A stretch of DNA of 42,277 nt from Sergeia podlipaevii (lineage: Eukaryota > Euglenozoa > Kinetoplastea > Trypanosomatida > Trypanosomatidae), in the NCBI GenBank assembly GCA_030849805.1, contig JASANZ010002074.1:1-42277 (forward strand), given 5' to 3'. Below are positions 1-9,248 of this stretch, in pieces. The position numbers and the translations under genes were made by a program. Positions within the stretch are counted from its first letter, which is position 1. Each line of letters begins with the position of its first letter. The notes below the pieces were generated by a model that worked only from the letters and a program-made list of their open reading frames with translations, did not search any database and had not been told where the DNA came from.

Positions 1-95
1 AACTCTGCGAGCACCATGCATGTTGCCAGCTGCACCGAGGGCATTGCAACTGAGGGAGTGCGATTTGCTGAAGATGGCGTAAAAGACAGCGACAT
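1..95 (-). CDS. 5' end of an unidentified gene cut by the left window edge
   Basis: A start codon at 95-93 on the minus strand opens a frame that stays open to the window edge, giving about 31 residues (MSLSFTPSSANRTPSVAMPS and onward). It is too short for a domain call. I call it real because a long pyrimidine tract followed by AG lies four bases upstream of the ATG, the arrangement expected at a trans-splice acceptor, and because base composition switches from AT-rich spacer to balanced coding-like sequence at the ATG. The Ser/Thr/Pro-rich start has no obvious signal peptide. It continues the minus-strand gene series downstream of SGT. Confidence 0.6.
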   Translation of the reverse strand, partial: MSLSFTPSSANRTPSVAMPSVQLATCMVLAE

Positions 96-99
96 TGTG

Positions 100-137
100 C
101 TGACAATAAGAAAGAAAGAAAGAAAAGAAAAGAAAAC
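100..137 (-). promoter_or_regulatory. Predicted trans-splice acceptor of the left-edge gene
   Basis: Read on the minus strand, repeated TTTC/TTTTC units (about 137-107) are followed by the first AG at 101-100, leaving a four-base leader (CACA) before the ATG at 95. This is the polypyrimidine-tract plus AG arrangement of kinetoplastid spliced-leader addition. The site is predicted from sequence only. Confidence 0.55.
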
Positions 138-1128
138 GATATGCAACGCGCCGCAACTCACGACTGTATATATTATAATTTTTAGTCACACCAGATGTAT
201 ATAGCCGAGTGTTTCAAAAAGATAGCTTCGTTATATATATTGAGGAAGTGAGGATGCTGTTGCGGTGGTGGTCGACCTTGAATTGAAAAATATATACGAA
301 CAAACCTCACAGAAAGACGACGGAAAAAAAAAAAGAAATGGAGAAAGATGATAGCAATGATGACATTCGTTTATTTTATTTATTTTTTGAAGTATAAGGA
401 CAACAGCACATGTAATGTAGTAAAATCAAACAGCAAATGCACACAGTATGAGTGATTGGTATTCCATCCAGCCTCCGTCCCTTTATTAATTGATACTGCA
501 TGGAACAAAAAAATTATTGCTTATTTTTCTCTTTTTGAGGGTATTTTCTTACCCGTGTGGAGCACATGAACAGCATGTCAAACGTGAGGAGATAGCGGGA
601 GTTGTTCTCCCCTTGTCCGCGTCTCATCACATTTTACATGGCATGTCTCTTAGTAATAGTAGAAAAAAATAAAATAAAGTTACTATTCGCCTCCCTCCTT
701 CCTTTTTTTTAGAACCCCTGAACCACGTAATGTTACTATAATTCAAGAAGAATAAGAAAAAAAAGAAAACGTACTGGCACAATCAACCATCATAACATAA
801 GTGCAAATAGCTGTGAAATGAGCACATATCTTTCTTTTGCCGCGTGGGTGGGTGGTGAGTGCATGACCTAGAAATGTACGTTAGCACCTGAAAGCAGTGT
901 GATAAAATTGTAAGCACAAGCAAAACCCCCCTTTTTCTCTCTCTGCGATATGTGGATATGAATGAGTGTGCACGTCGCCATAGTGGAAAAAAAAAAATGA
1001 CTTGCCGGTAACGCTGTGGAAGCAGCCCAAACCTAGTGTCCTTTATCCTTTGGCTTTCCTTCCCTCAGAATCCAAAGCAAACGAGGAGTTTCACCAGAGA
1101 AGCAACCATTGCTGTGCCACCACACTCT
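138..1128. other. Intergenic spacer, no gene seen
   Basis: AT-rich spacer holding the 3' flank of SGT and the 5' flank of the left-edge gene. It contains purine runs on the plus strand (near 309-350 and 740-770), which are pyrimidine tracts on the transcribed strand. The short plus-strand reading frames here are low-complexity and oppose transcription. Confidence 0.6.
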
Positions 1129-2325
1129 CTACTGGGAACCACCAGACATCATGACACTGTTGAACTTCATCATCAGTTCCATCACATCAGGATCACCCAT
1201 GTACTTCTGGAAGGCAGCAGGCCCATTGGCCTTCACATCGTCCATAATGGCCTCAAGACGAGGGTTCTCACGCACAGCGTCCTCCCTGAGCTTCTCAATC
1301 GCATCACGATTCATCTTGCCAAAAGGTGTCACGACGTTTCCGTCAGCGTCGATTTCGTGGGTGTTCATGTTTGAGATGTCAGCAGGGTTCATGCCCCCCT
1401 CGGACATGCGTTGAGCCATGTTGGAGACTAGGCCACTGAACTGCGGGCTCTGCATCATGCGCTGAGCCATCTCCATAAACTGTGGGTTGTTCATCATGCT
1501 TGCAAATTGGCTCATGTCTGGCAAGCCACCTGCACCGCCCATGCCGGCAAAGGGGTTAGCGCCACCAGTTGTGAGGCCACTCGCCTTGACTTTCTCCTCC
1601 GCACGATTCAGGTCCTCTTTGTAGGTCGTGTTGTCGGGGTCGAGCTCGCAAGCCTTGCTAAAAGCATCCACGGCGCGGGTGAAGTTCTCTTGGTAAAAGA
1701 GAGCGGTACCTAGGCGGGAGTAGGACTTGCTGTAGTTAGGGTTTAAAACGATAGCACGCTCACAGTCGATGACGGCGTTGTTGTAATCCTTAAGATGGGT
1801 GTGGGCGGCAGCGCGGTTGGCAAAGTAGATGGCGTTCTCCGACTCTAGCTCGATCGCCTTGCTGTAGTAGGCAATAGCCTCGCGGTACTTGGCTTGGGAC
1901 ATGAGCTCGTTGCCCTTGTTCTTAATCTGCTCCGCAGTGAGGCCTTCATAGGGGCTGTTGCGCTGATTGAACTTCTCCTTAGCCTTGGCTACACGCTGCT
2001 CGTACTCGGCAGAGCCGGGCTCGGCACCCTTGAAGTAGCCCTTCTTCTCGAGAACAGCAAGAAAGGCGGTGTACTTCTCGTCGTTCTCAGTGTCGTCGCG
2101 GCTCTCCTTGTCGCGCAGGGCGGCTCTGAAGACCTCGAAGATATCCACGTCAGTATCGTAGGAGGCGCCAATGCTAGCGGGGTCCACGCCGAATTCTTCC
2201 CCGAGCATAAGAGCCACGGCCTCAGAGCGCTCAGGGTCGAGCACCTTGGCGGTGCGCATCATGCGGATGAATGAGAAAACCAACTTGCGGTGGTCATCTG
2301 TGATATCCACGTTGCGGTCTTCCAT
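1129..2325 (-). CDS. SGT: Small glutamine-rich TPR co-chaperone (SGT)
   Basis: 398 residues. SGT is a cytosolic co-chaperone whose TPR domain binds the EEVD tails of HSP70/HSP90 and which in other eukaryotes helps hand over tail-anchored and misfolded proteins. Visible parts: an N-terminal helical dimerisation-like region (1-50), a linker, three TPR units (about 131-164, 165-198, 199-232), a Gly/Met-rich segment (250-275), an NNPQF...MAQRMMQ segment (279-300) of the Sti1 type and a C-terminal Sti1-like helix pair (356-388, with DPDVMELMMKF). The frame stays open 49 codons upstream, but that stretch is AT-rich, aromatic and unlike the family. The ATG at 2325 gives the expected MEDRNVDITDDH start. 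Family identity is firm; client specificity is not visible. Confidence 0.93.
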   Translation of the reverse strand: MEDRNVDITDDHRKLVFSFIRMMRTAKVLDPERSEAVALMLGEEFGVDPASIGASYDTDVDIFEVFRAALRDKESRDDTENDEKYTAFLAVLEKKGYFKGAEPGSAEYEQRVAKAKEKFNQRNSPYEGLTAEQIKNKGNELMSQAKYREAIAYYSKAIELESENAIYFANRAAAHTHLKDYNNAVIDCERAIVLNPNYSKSYSRLGTALFYQENFTRAVDAFSKACELDPDNTTYKEDLNRAEEKVKASGLTTGGANPFAGMGGAGGLPDMSQFASMMNNPQFMEMAQRMMQSPQFSGLVSNMAQRMSEGGMNPADISNMNTHEIDADGNVVTPFGKMNRDAIEKLREDAVRENPRLEAIMDDVKANGPAAFQKYMGDPDVMELMMKFNSVMMSGGSQ

Positions 2326-2834
2326 GATAGACTTTGTGAAGTGTGTTGCGAATGATAAGTATAGATACTGAAATGCATATATATATATTGAAAATGAAAT
2401 GAAAACACATACATTTTTTTTAAAGTGATAAGTATTTGAAATAGAAGAAAAATGATACAGTAAATTACTCACTGTGGCCTCACAAATAAATGAAAACGTT
2501 GTACACTATTGTAGAGCAAAGAATTGTAGCTTTAGAAAGGAAAAAAAATATGTGTGTTTACACAACGTAATCAAACCAACAGTCCAACATAAACAAATCA
2601 AGGGAAGAAGAAGCACAAAGAGAAAGGGAGAGAAAAAAAACAGCGCTTCTCCTCTCATTCGCATGTGACTTCTCTCATCTTCACTCACACCACCTCACCT
2701 CACCTCACCTCCACACTCAGCAGAACAACAGCCACGTGCCCAGCCTTGCCACCATTTTTCCTCATTTCTTTTTCATTTTTAACAGCTCAAATAGACAAAA
2801 AAAAAAAAAAAGGAGGTCCAATGAAACAGCAAAG
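2326..2834. other. Intergenic spacer between bL28m and SGT
   Basis: Contains pyrimidine-rich stretches on the minus strand (opposite 2600-2640 and 2797-2820), suitable as splicing signals for SGT, and a short tandem repeat of CACCT at about 2691-2711. No convincing gene. A 60-residue minus frame at 2506-2688 is hydrophobic low-complexity sequence. Confidence 0.6.
2691..2711. repeat. Short CACCT tandem repeat
   Basis: Four consecutive CACCT units on the plus strand, set within wider Ca/Ct-rich sequence (2670-2720). A simple microsatellite in a spacer. Confidence 0.7.
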
Positions 2835-3521
2835 CTACTGAATAGCCTTGGAGCGCTTCTGAATCACAAGCCTAGCCATCTCACGTTTGAACTCCTCAGG
2901 TTTCACTCCATACTTCTCCAGAACTTTGTCTAGCTCTGTCTCACTTTGCGCCTTACTCGCCTCCTTCCGCATTACCTCAGAAAGTGACTTCGCCTGCTGG
3001 TCCAGTACAAAGTTTTTCTTGATCTCCTTCTGGCGCACTAGCAGGTGGCGACGGATGCGTTCGCCATAAATAGAGCGCAGTTCCGGGCCTGGCCGCTTCA
3101 AGATAAAGTTATCAAACCCGCCGTCCTTCTCAATTTCAAACATGGCCGCCTCCACCATAGGCAGCTGCACCCAGTGATCCAGCACATCACTGTAGTGAAT
3201 ACCGGTCTTCACATAGGGATATTTGAGCTGTCGGTACACGTGCTGCACCTGCCGTGAAGTGCGCACACGCTCCCGCACACGCTCGTTAAGCCATATGACA
3301 TCCATCTCCTGCGGAGGACGAGGCAAGAAGCTGCGAGGAGACACGTCGCTCATGCGGTAGAGAGCGTGCCGGTTCACGCGGTTGCACCATGCCGCCCATG
3401 GGGGGAGACCCATAGAGACATAGCGATTGATAAGACCACGCGGGGGACCGTGCGGAGCACGAGATGTCTCTGGGTTGAGAGCAAAGGTAGAGAACCTCTG
3501 CGTACCGGTAACTCTAAACAT
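2835..3521 (-). CDS. MRPL28: Mitochondrial large-subunit ribosomal protein bL28m
   Basis: 228 residues. The core at about 95-165 follows the mitochondrial L28 pattern: basic helix, YPYVKTGIHYSDVLDHWVQL, then MVEAAMFEIEKDGGFDNFIL and KRPGPELRSIYGERIRRHLL, which lines up with the GLDFYILK..EDL..KFG..LKR region of animal MRPL28. The N terminus (MFRVTGTQRFSTFAL...) is basic, hydroxylated and lacks acidic residues for about 60 residues, as expected for a mitochondrial presequence plus extension. The C-terminal 65 residues are charged and helical. It would be part of the mitochondrial large ribosomal subunit. The ATG at 3519-3521 is the first in frame. The assignment rests on the central motif; the tails are kinetoplastid-specific. 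Confidence 0.8.
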   Translation of the reverse strand: MFRVTGTQRFSTFALNPETSRAPHGPPRGLINRYVSMGLPPWAAWCNRVNRHALYRMSDVSPRSFLPRPPQEMDVIWLNERVRERVRTSRQVQHVYRQLKYPYVKTGIHYSDVLDHWVQLPMVEAAMFEIEKDGGFDNFILKRPGPELRSIYGERIRRHLLVRQKEIKKNFVLDQQAKSLSEVMRKEASKAQSETELDKVLEKYGVKPEEFKREMARLVIQKRSKAIQ

Positions 3522-4126
3522 CGTGTAAGTGCTATTATAAAATTAATCTACGCAATCCACTTTCCTTTTTTCCCCCCTTTATTGCCTTCTGCAACAGCAA
3601 AGAAAAAAAAAAACAATTGCTGCAGTTTATCCAACTACTTGTATAGAAACAAATGTTTAAAAAAAGAAAAATATGAGAGAAACATTAGTTCAGCAAAAAC
3701 AACGGAAAGCCTCTAACAGGCACGTAAAATATGTAAGAAATAAAGTTTAGGTGGAAACGTATCGCTCACATGGAGATAGCAACAAAGACGGTGAAAACGC
3801 AATGCAGACTAGATAGCAATAGGGCCCACAATGGATGGAAGTTCCTCACGAGGAGGAAAAAAGCACATCCTTGTGTCCTTCATGTTGAGTCATAAGTTTT
3901 TATCACGATCACCATAATAACCATCTAAAATAGAATAGGTTTCGGAGCGCTGCTCAGACGCAGTCCCGACTTTCACAATATGTTTTCCCCTCTTTTCTTT
4001 TAAACAATTAATAGTGAGTATATCCTCCCCACTCTCAACTTCGCATATAAGAAGGTCACAAGTGCGTGCATTTCGGAAATGTTCATCAAGAGCGCGCCTG
4101 CGTGCGTGCTTGTTTGTATAATTGCT
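3522..4126. other. Intergenic spacer between TMA7 and bL28m
   Basis: AT-rich, with A-runs near 3600-3612 and 3659-3690 (pyrimidine on the transcribed strand). No convincing reading frame, RNA gene or repeat on either strand. Confidence 0.55.
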
Positions 4127-4732
<606 letters not shown>

Positions 4733-5053
4733 TTATGGGGATCCAGTCATGGTGAGAACACCACCCTCCTCCTTAATGTCAATCTTGTATTCCTTGACAG
4801 GGGAACATACGCCAGGAAATGGCGACGCAAGCTTGACAGAGGCACCCTTCACTGCAACACTCAAGATGGGACAAACAAACTCTGCGAGGTCCTTCTTCTG
4901 GGTCCTCATCTCAGCAGTGAACGTACTGTTGGCTGGAACAGTGACCTTCAGCAAATCATCTAGTGGGCCGGGGGAATACAAGATCTCGACCTGCCGGGAG
5001 ACGCCAGTGCAGTTGCGAATAATCGCAGAGTACACATCCTTTGGTGGCAGCAT
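4733..5053 (-). CDS. Unrecognised conserved-looking small protein (106 aa)
   Basis: 106 residues starting MLPPKDVYSAIIRNCT at the ATG 5053-5051. The frame extends 18 codons further, but that part is AT-rich and spacer-like. Sequence character is mostly beta: alternating hydrophobic stretches (QVEILYSPG, LLKVTVPANSTFTAEM, ILSVAVKGASVKLA, YKIDIKEEGGVLTM) with turns, three cysteines (15, 61, 83), no signal peptide and no membrane segment. It could be a compact cytosolic or flagellar beta-sandwich protein. I do not recognise a family. Codon use and composition match the neighbouring genes, so it is probably a real gene. Confidence 0.72.
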   Translation of the reverse strand: MLPPKDVYSAIIRNCTGVSRQVEILYSPGPLDDLLKVTVPANSTFTAEMRTQKKDLAEFVCPILSVAVKGASVKLASPFPGVCSPVKEYKIDIKEEGGVLTMTGSP

Positions 5054-5509
5054 TGGTGAAGGTGATTGAGAAGTGAAAATGATACGAGTATATGTATATG
5101 CAAGCAACTTGAGAGTTTTTTTTTTGCTTTTTTATGAGAAAAGGAGAATTATAAAAAGAAAGGATAAACATGCATTTCAGCTGGCCATATATGTATACAT
5201 CATGGGTTCTCTTCTCAAATTGTTTCTGCAAGAAAAGAGAGCAACAACAACAAAAAAAAAAGCACCCTCTGCGCCAAGGCGGCGCATATGGTTTGAGAAA
5301 CAGCTGAAGATGTCATGTGCGATAATAGTGGCACTTGCTTTTTGTTGTTGTTTTAATACGTGTATGTAGATCGGTATTTTGATTTAATGTGTAATCAACA
5401 GTATCACCCACTCCTCTCTCTCTCTCTCTCACAAAAATCCATCAAAAAAAAGAAAAATCAATAATCGTGAGCTAAAAGTTTCTCGTCTTTTTCTCCCCCC
5501 CCCCCTCGC
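5054..5509. other. Intergenic spacer downstream of the SOD-like gene
   Basis: Contains a (TC)n run near 5412-5431, a poly-C run near 5495-5506 just beyond the SOD-like stop codon, and A-rich tracts opposite possible splice pyrimidine tracts. The overlapping frames here look like chance. Confidence 0.55.
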
Positions 5510-6313
5510 TCACGTCTTCTGAGTCGCCTTCGTATAGTAAGACTCTGCCAGACCCCAGTTGCAAGCTTTGAAAAAGTTCTGCACATACCGCTCGACCGCC
5601 TCTACAGTTTCACCACCAGCGTAGTCAATATGCATGGCCGACTCATGCATGTTGAGCGCTAGCAAAGGGATCAAATCACTACCAATTGGACATGACCCGT
5701 GTTGAAAATCAACGATGTCAAATTTCTTTCCCGTCCACACCACGTAGACCCACCCACACTGCTCCTGTTGCGACAGAGCAGAAACTACTATCATTCGTTT
5801 TACCTCCTCTAACGCGTCGAGAGCCCCGTTGCGACTGTACTGCAGCTGCAGGGCTTCGCGTAGGCGCGGTGGCACGCTGGTACCCCAAGGTCGCAGAGAC
5901 TTATACCAGAAGCAGTAGTTAAAGTGCTCAGCAGCAGCAGAGTGAATGACGGCCTGGGAGGCGTCAAACGCAGTTTTGCGTATCACAACATCAAGATTAT
6001 GTCCTTCTAGCTCTGTGCCCAGCGTATGCTCGTTGAGCCGCTTCACAGCGTCGTTGTGGAAAACGCTGTACTGTACTTCAAACTGAGCGCGTGACATGAG
6101 CGGGGCGATACCAGCGCCAGCATCGTAGTCTAAGCGCGGGAGGTAAAAAAAGCCGCGGTTGGCCTTCTCCTCATCAGAATACTGCGCCGCGGCCTCCGTG
6201 CGGCGAAAATTAGCAGTAACTACGTGTGGATTGGCAACGACAGATTGCACGTCCGTGGCAGCCCCAGCCGGTACGTAAGAGAGAAACAAAAACGCTAAAG
6301 TCCTTCGCATCAT
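5510..6313 (-). CDS. Catalytically dead Fe/Mn-SOD-fold protein, probable mitoribosomal mS42/mS43
   Basis: 267 residues with the superoxide dismutase fold but no metal site. The N-terminal SOD helix aligns as FEVQYSVFHNDAVKRLN (78-94), so the first ligand His is Gln81 and the gateway Tyr is Ala89. The second helix reads EHFNYCFWYKSLRPWG (129-144), with ligand His replaced by Tyr133. The C-terminal domain reads GWVYVVW...ALNMHESAMHIDYAGG, with ligand Asp replaced by Asn221 and ligand His by Ser225. The LPRLDYD start and the NW.AESYY end of the fold are preserved. Catalytically inactive SOD homologues are known structural proteins of the mitochondrial small ribosomal subunit (mS42 and mS43), so I infer that role. 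The hydrophobic N terminus (MMRRTLAFLFLSYVPAGAAT) could be a mitochondrial presequence. Two adjacent ATGs compete for the start. Confidence 0.8.
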   Translation of the reverse strand: MMRRTLAFLFLSYVPAGAATDVQSVVANPHVVTANFRRTEAAAQYSDEEKANRGFFYLPRLDYDAGAGIAPLMSRAQFEVQYSVFHNDAVKRLNEHTLGTELEGHNLDVVIRKTAFDASQAVIHSAAAEHFNYCFWYKSLRPWGTSVPPRLREALQLQYSRNGALDALEEVKRMIVVSALSQQEQCGWVYVVWTGKKFDIVDFQHGSCPIGSDLIPLLALNMHESAMHIDYAGGETVEAVERYVQNFFKACNWGLAESYYTKATQKT

Positions 6314-6995
6314 TACTAATAATTGTAGAGTATATAGTTGTACGACTACTGTTGCTTACGTTGACTCCCTTCACGCGTACAGACAAAATGGGTGCCTCTT
6401 ATCTCTTTACGTGCGTATGGATGCGCCGAGGGCAGTCCAGAGAGAGAGAGAGAACACGCAAAAGGCAAAAAAAAAAAAGACTTCCTCTGCTTTTGTTGCT
6501 ACCTCCTACTCTAAAGCTGAAGACCTTAAGAAGAAAAAAACAAAGGAGGGAGTGGGGGGGGAGGGGAAGCTATTTTGTGCAAAAGGCAATCAGAGCAACA
6601 TTTAAAACTTAAAAAAAAAAAAATGTGAGCATATATTAGAAAAAGCACAGAAATATGCATGTGTAAAACCATATTATTATTATTACTACTTCTGCAATCA
6701 TTACTCCTTTGTATTTTTTATTTTGAGGTTGGGAAGTGAATGTTTCTCTGGAGTCAATCAGGAATGAGTTGAAAGAAAAGCTCATGGATGAGCACAATCC
6801 CTTCAACTGATGATGTTTAAGACACAAAACACCAACAACAACAAATAGGATGAACTAAAAAAATATATAAGAGATAATAATAAAAATGAGCAGCAAACAG
6901 CGTCAGTGCTGGTGCATATCAAATGAGGAAAGCACTGAAAGTGAAAGACGAAGATAAGGGAAAAAAAAGTAATATGTGATCGTAGAAAAAAAAAA

Positions 6996-7011
6996 GTGAC
7001 GATATCGTCAC
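6996..7011. repeat. 16-bp perfect palindrome
   Basis: GTGACGATATCGTCAC reads the same on both strands. It lies between A-rich runs in the 3' flank of the CCCH zinc-finger gene. Function unknown. Confidence 0.7.
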
Positions 7012-7161
7012 ACTAAATTTTGGGTTGGGAAAAAAAAGAAGCAGGCTGCATTCTCCCCGACACTTTTAATAGAAAATGGCACAACCATTTCGCTTCAGCT
7101 GACATCTGAGAATAGGTAAAAAGAAAGAAAAAAAGTGAAAACGTGTGAGAGTATGTCTTTC

Positions 7162-7196
7162 TGTGTGTGCGCGCGCACGCGCGTGTGTGCATGCAT
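7162..7196. repeat. Alternating purine-pyrimidine tract (Z-DNA-prone)
   Basis: Thirty-five bases of uninterrupted purine/pyrimidine alternation: TG repeats, then CG/CA, then TG again, ending GCATGCAT. The centre is GC-rich. Such tracts favour left-handed Z-DNA under supercoiling. It sits about 75 bases past the stop codon of the CCCH gene. Confidence 0.7.
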
Positions 7197-7270
7197 TAAA
7201 GGAGAAAAAAAGCAAGCATCAAAAAGAAAAAAAACTGTGATTATTTTTTAAAAGAAGCCACGCCGCACTA

Positions 7271-8455
7271 CTAGTCAAAGGAGCCAAAAGCAGGCTTCCC
7301 AAACTGCCATTCTTGTTGAGCGTTTATCCCTGAGTTCAGCACTCCCTTAGAGGCTGGTAAAACAGGCGACTCGGTGAAGGGGGTAGAGGACTTCTCCTGC
7401 AAAGGGCCAGGGGCGAGTGATGCCGTGTTGATGCTTTGCTGCTGAAGGGGCCACGCATCGATCTGCTGCTGGCCTAGCTCAGCTTGTGGTTCCCACACGA
7501 ACGGCGTGGGGCACCCCAGGTTCACGTTTGGCATCATGGCCACTGACTGAGTTGGCTGGGATTCAACAGTTAGAGACTGTGAGAAGGGAAAGGGCAAAGC
7601 ATACGGGAGGATCGGCGGAGCAAGAGGAGGTAAGCCAAGAGAAGGCAACCCAAGCGGGGGTGAGCCAAAAGTGGGGGCGAAGAAGAGTGGGGTTGGCTGT
7701 TGTGTGCTCCATGTTCCCTCCGCCGTCATTGCTGGAGTCGCACGGCGCTGCTGCGGAAGTGCCGCGCCACTATCCGCGTTAGCCAACTCCACCTGCACGA
7801 AAGTATTCTCTGATTCCTTCGTGCTCCTTTTCCCTGATGCCTTATCGAGCCGTTCCTCACCTTCGTCCAGTGTACAACGAAGCAGCTCGTCGCATAGGGA
7901 AGGTGGCGAGGGCGATGGGGACGGTGGACTCACACTGACACGCGCGACGCTGGAAGCAGAGACCCTTGTGCATGTCTCCGGCAGGCTGTGATGATAGAGG
8001 CACCGAGCTCCGAATGAGCAAGTTCCCTTCTGTTGAAACTGTTTGCACATCCTTCGTGCCTTCTTGTCAGGCTTCTGCTTCAAAGTGGCGGCAAGTGCGT
8101 CTGGCTTGCTTGGCTGTGATGGCCAACGCGGCGCTGCTGGCAACGGCACGGAGACCTGCGGAGGAGAGCGCACTTGAAGTGCAGTACCAATGGGTGAAGC
8201 AGGCGGGGTAATAGGGGAGAGAGACACAGTCTCTCGAGAGCGGCACACTTGAGCAAAGGTGGCAGCCTTCTTTCCCTTGCTCGTGACACATACTTGACCG
8301 CCGCAGTTCTCCTTATCCTCCTCTGCGCGCAGACAACCAGAAGGGGAGCGAGACTGTGAGGAGCAAGCACTGCTGCTGCGATCCACCATCGCGTTCCATT
8401 TGGCACTCTGTAGTGGCTTCTCACCTGCACGTATGAACGCGGAAGGCATATCCAT
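7271..8455 (-). CDS. CCCH zinc-finger protein, probable RNA-binding regulator
   Basis: 394 residues with a single CX8CX5CX3H finger: Cys137, Cys146, Cys152, His156 in RMCKQFQQKGTCSFGARCLY. The rest is low-complexity: Ser/Pro-rich before the finger (SPITPPASP, VRSPPQ), a SPPSPSPSPPS stretch after it, and a long Pro/Gln/Leu-rich C-terminal half with repeats of the type LPSLGLPPLAPP. This layout is common among kinetoplastid ZC3H proteins, which control mRNA stability and translation where gene-specific transcriptional control is scarce. The specific paralogue is not identifiable. The frame is open 95 codons further upstream, but a strong pyrimidine tract ends in an AG that directly abuts the ATG at 8455, making this the natural start. 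A second ATG follows two codons later. Confidence 0.85.
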   Translation of the reverse strand: MDMPSAFIRAGEKPLQSAKWNAMVDRSSSACSSQSRSPSGCLRAEEDKENCGGQVCVTSKGKKAATFAQVCRSRETVSLSPITPPASPIGTALQVRSPPQVSVPLPAAPRWPSQPSKPDALAATLKQKPDKKARRMCKQFQQKGTCSFGARCLYHHSLPETCTRVSASSVARVSVSPPSPSPSPPSLCDELLRCTLDEGEERLDKASGKRSTKESENTFVQVELANADSGAALPQQRRATPAMTAEGTWSTQQPTPLFFAPTFGSPPLGLPSLGLPPLAPPILPYALPFPFSQSLTVESQPTQSVAMMPNVNLGCPTPFVWEPQAELGQQQIDAWPLQQQSINTASLAPGPLQEKSSTPFTESPVLPASKGVLNSGINAQQEWQFGKPAFGSFD

Positions 8456-8495
8456 CTGAAAAAGAGAAAAAAGCAATGAAAAAGGGGGAAAAAAG
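8456..8495 (-). promoter_or_regulatory. Predicted trans-splice acceptor abutting the CCCH gene ATG
   Basis: On the minus strand a pyrimidine tract (about 8495-8458, rich in C and T runs) ends in AG at 8457-8456, immediately followed by ATG at 8455. If used, the mRNA leader would be the spliced leader alone. This site also decides the start codon. Confidence 0.55.
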
Positions 8496-9248
8496 ACACA
8501 GACGTTTGAGGGAAAAGAATAATATCTGGGTCGAGATTGGAGATTGTATTGTGAATGAGCGAGCACCTTCTGTGGATAATGTATAATTGTGTAAGCGGTG
8601 TGGCTTCTACGCAGTCTAAAAAAAAAAAAGAAGAAGAAAAAAGAAATAATGCGTGCAAAACCAAAAGGTTTCAAATGAATAGCATAAGAGGTCGAACGCA
8701 ATTTGCGTTCACTCGTTAAATGGATGCTTGATGTATACATCCCAAAGAACTGTTTCTCGTGAATTCCATTTTTCCCCTGTATTTTATGTTATGTGACGCA
8801 CACGCAAAAAAAAAGGCAATCGCATATGTGTGTAACATAAAAACGTACGAGTAAAGCATCACGAGGGAGAGGAGACAAATTGTATCAAAGTAAAAGGCGA
8901 GCTAATCACCGGAAAGAAAAAAAAATGGTCAGAAATCAGCGCCAGCTAGTTGTCCCTGGAAGAACCTCTTTAAAAAACAAAAGCAATCAAAATTTGTATG
9001 CATGTATGTATGTGCGGTAGTTTATTGAAGAGCGTTGCTTCTACCTACTCAAGAAGAGAACCGATCCGAATGAGAGGTCAGGAAACGATTTTTAAACAAA
9101 GTCAATAGCAGAGAATCACAAACACATATTGATGCAAAGTGTACGGTAATGATAATAATAGTAATAATAATAATAAGATTCCACAGACAGAGTGTGACTG
9201 CTTCTCTACCTGCATCCCCACGGACATATATAGTTTGGTGTTGCGCTC
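8496..9248. other. Intergenic spacer between TMEM230-like and CCCH genes
   Basis: AT-rich spacer with A-runs and a cluster of TAA/TAG triplets near 9147-9177. The upstream continuation of the CCCH frame (8456-8740) encodes poly-Phe and looks non-coding. A 139-residue minus frame at 9049-9468 mostly overlaps the TMEM230-like gene in another phase and is rejected. Confidence 0.55.

Larger units (their letters stand above)
6314..7270. other. Long intergenic spacer with palindrome and alternating purine-pyrimidine tract
   Basis: No convincing gene over 950 bases. Contains A-rich tracts opposite splice-like pyrimidine runs (6460-6480, 6520-6570), a 16-bp perfect palindrome (6996-7011) and a 35-base alternating purine/pyrimidine tract (7162-7196). 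These two are listed separately. Confidence 0.55.

Noticed and set aside
2326..2472. Upstream extension of SGT by 49 codons
   Set aside because: AT-rich, Phe/Tyr-rich sequence unlike any SGT; the conserved start lies at 2325.
5510..6313. Annotation as an active superoxide dismutase
   Set aside because: All four metal-ligand positions are substituted.
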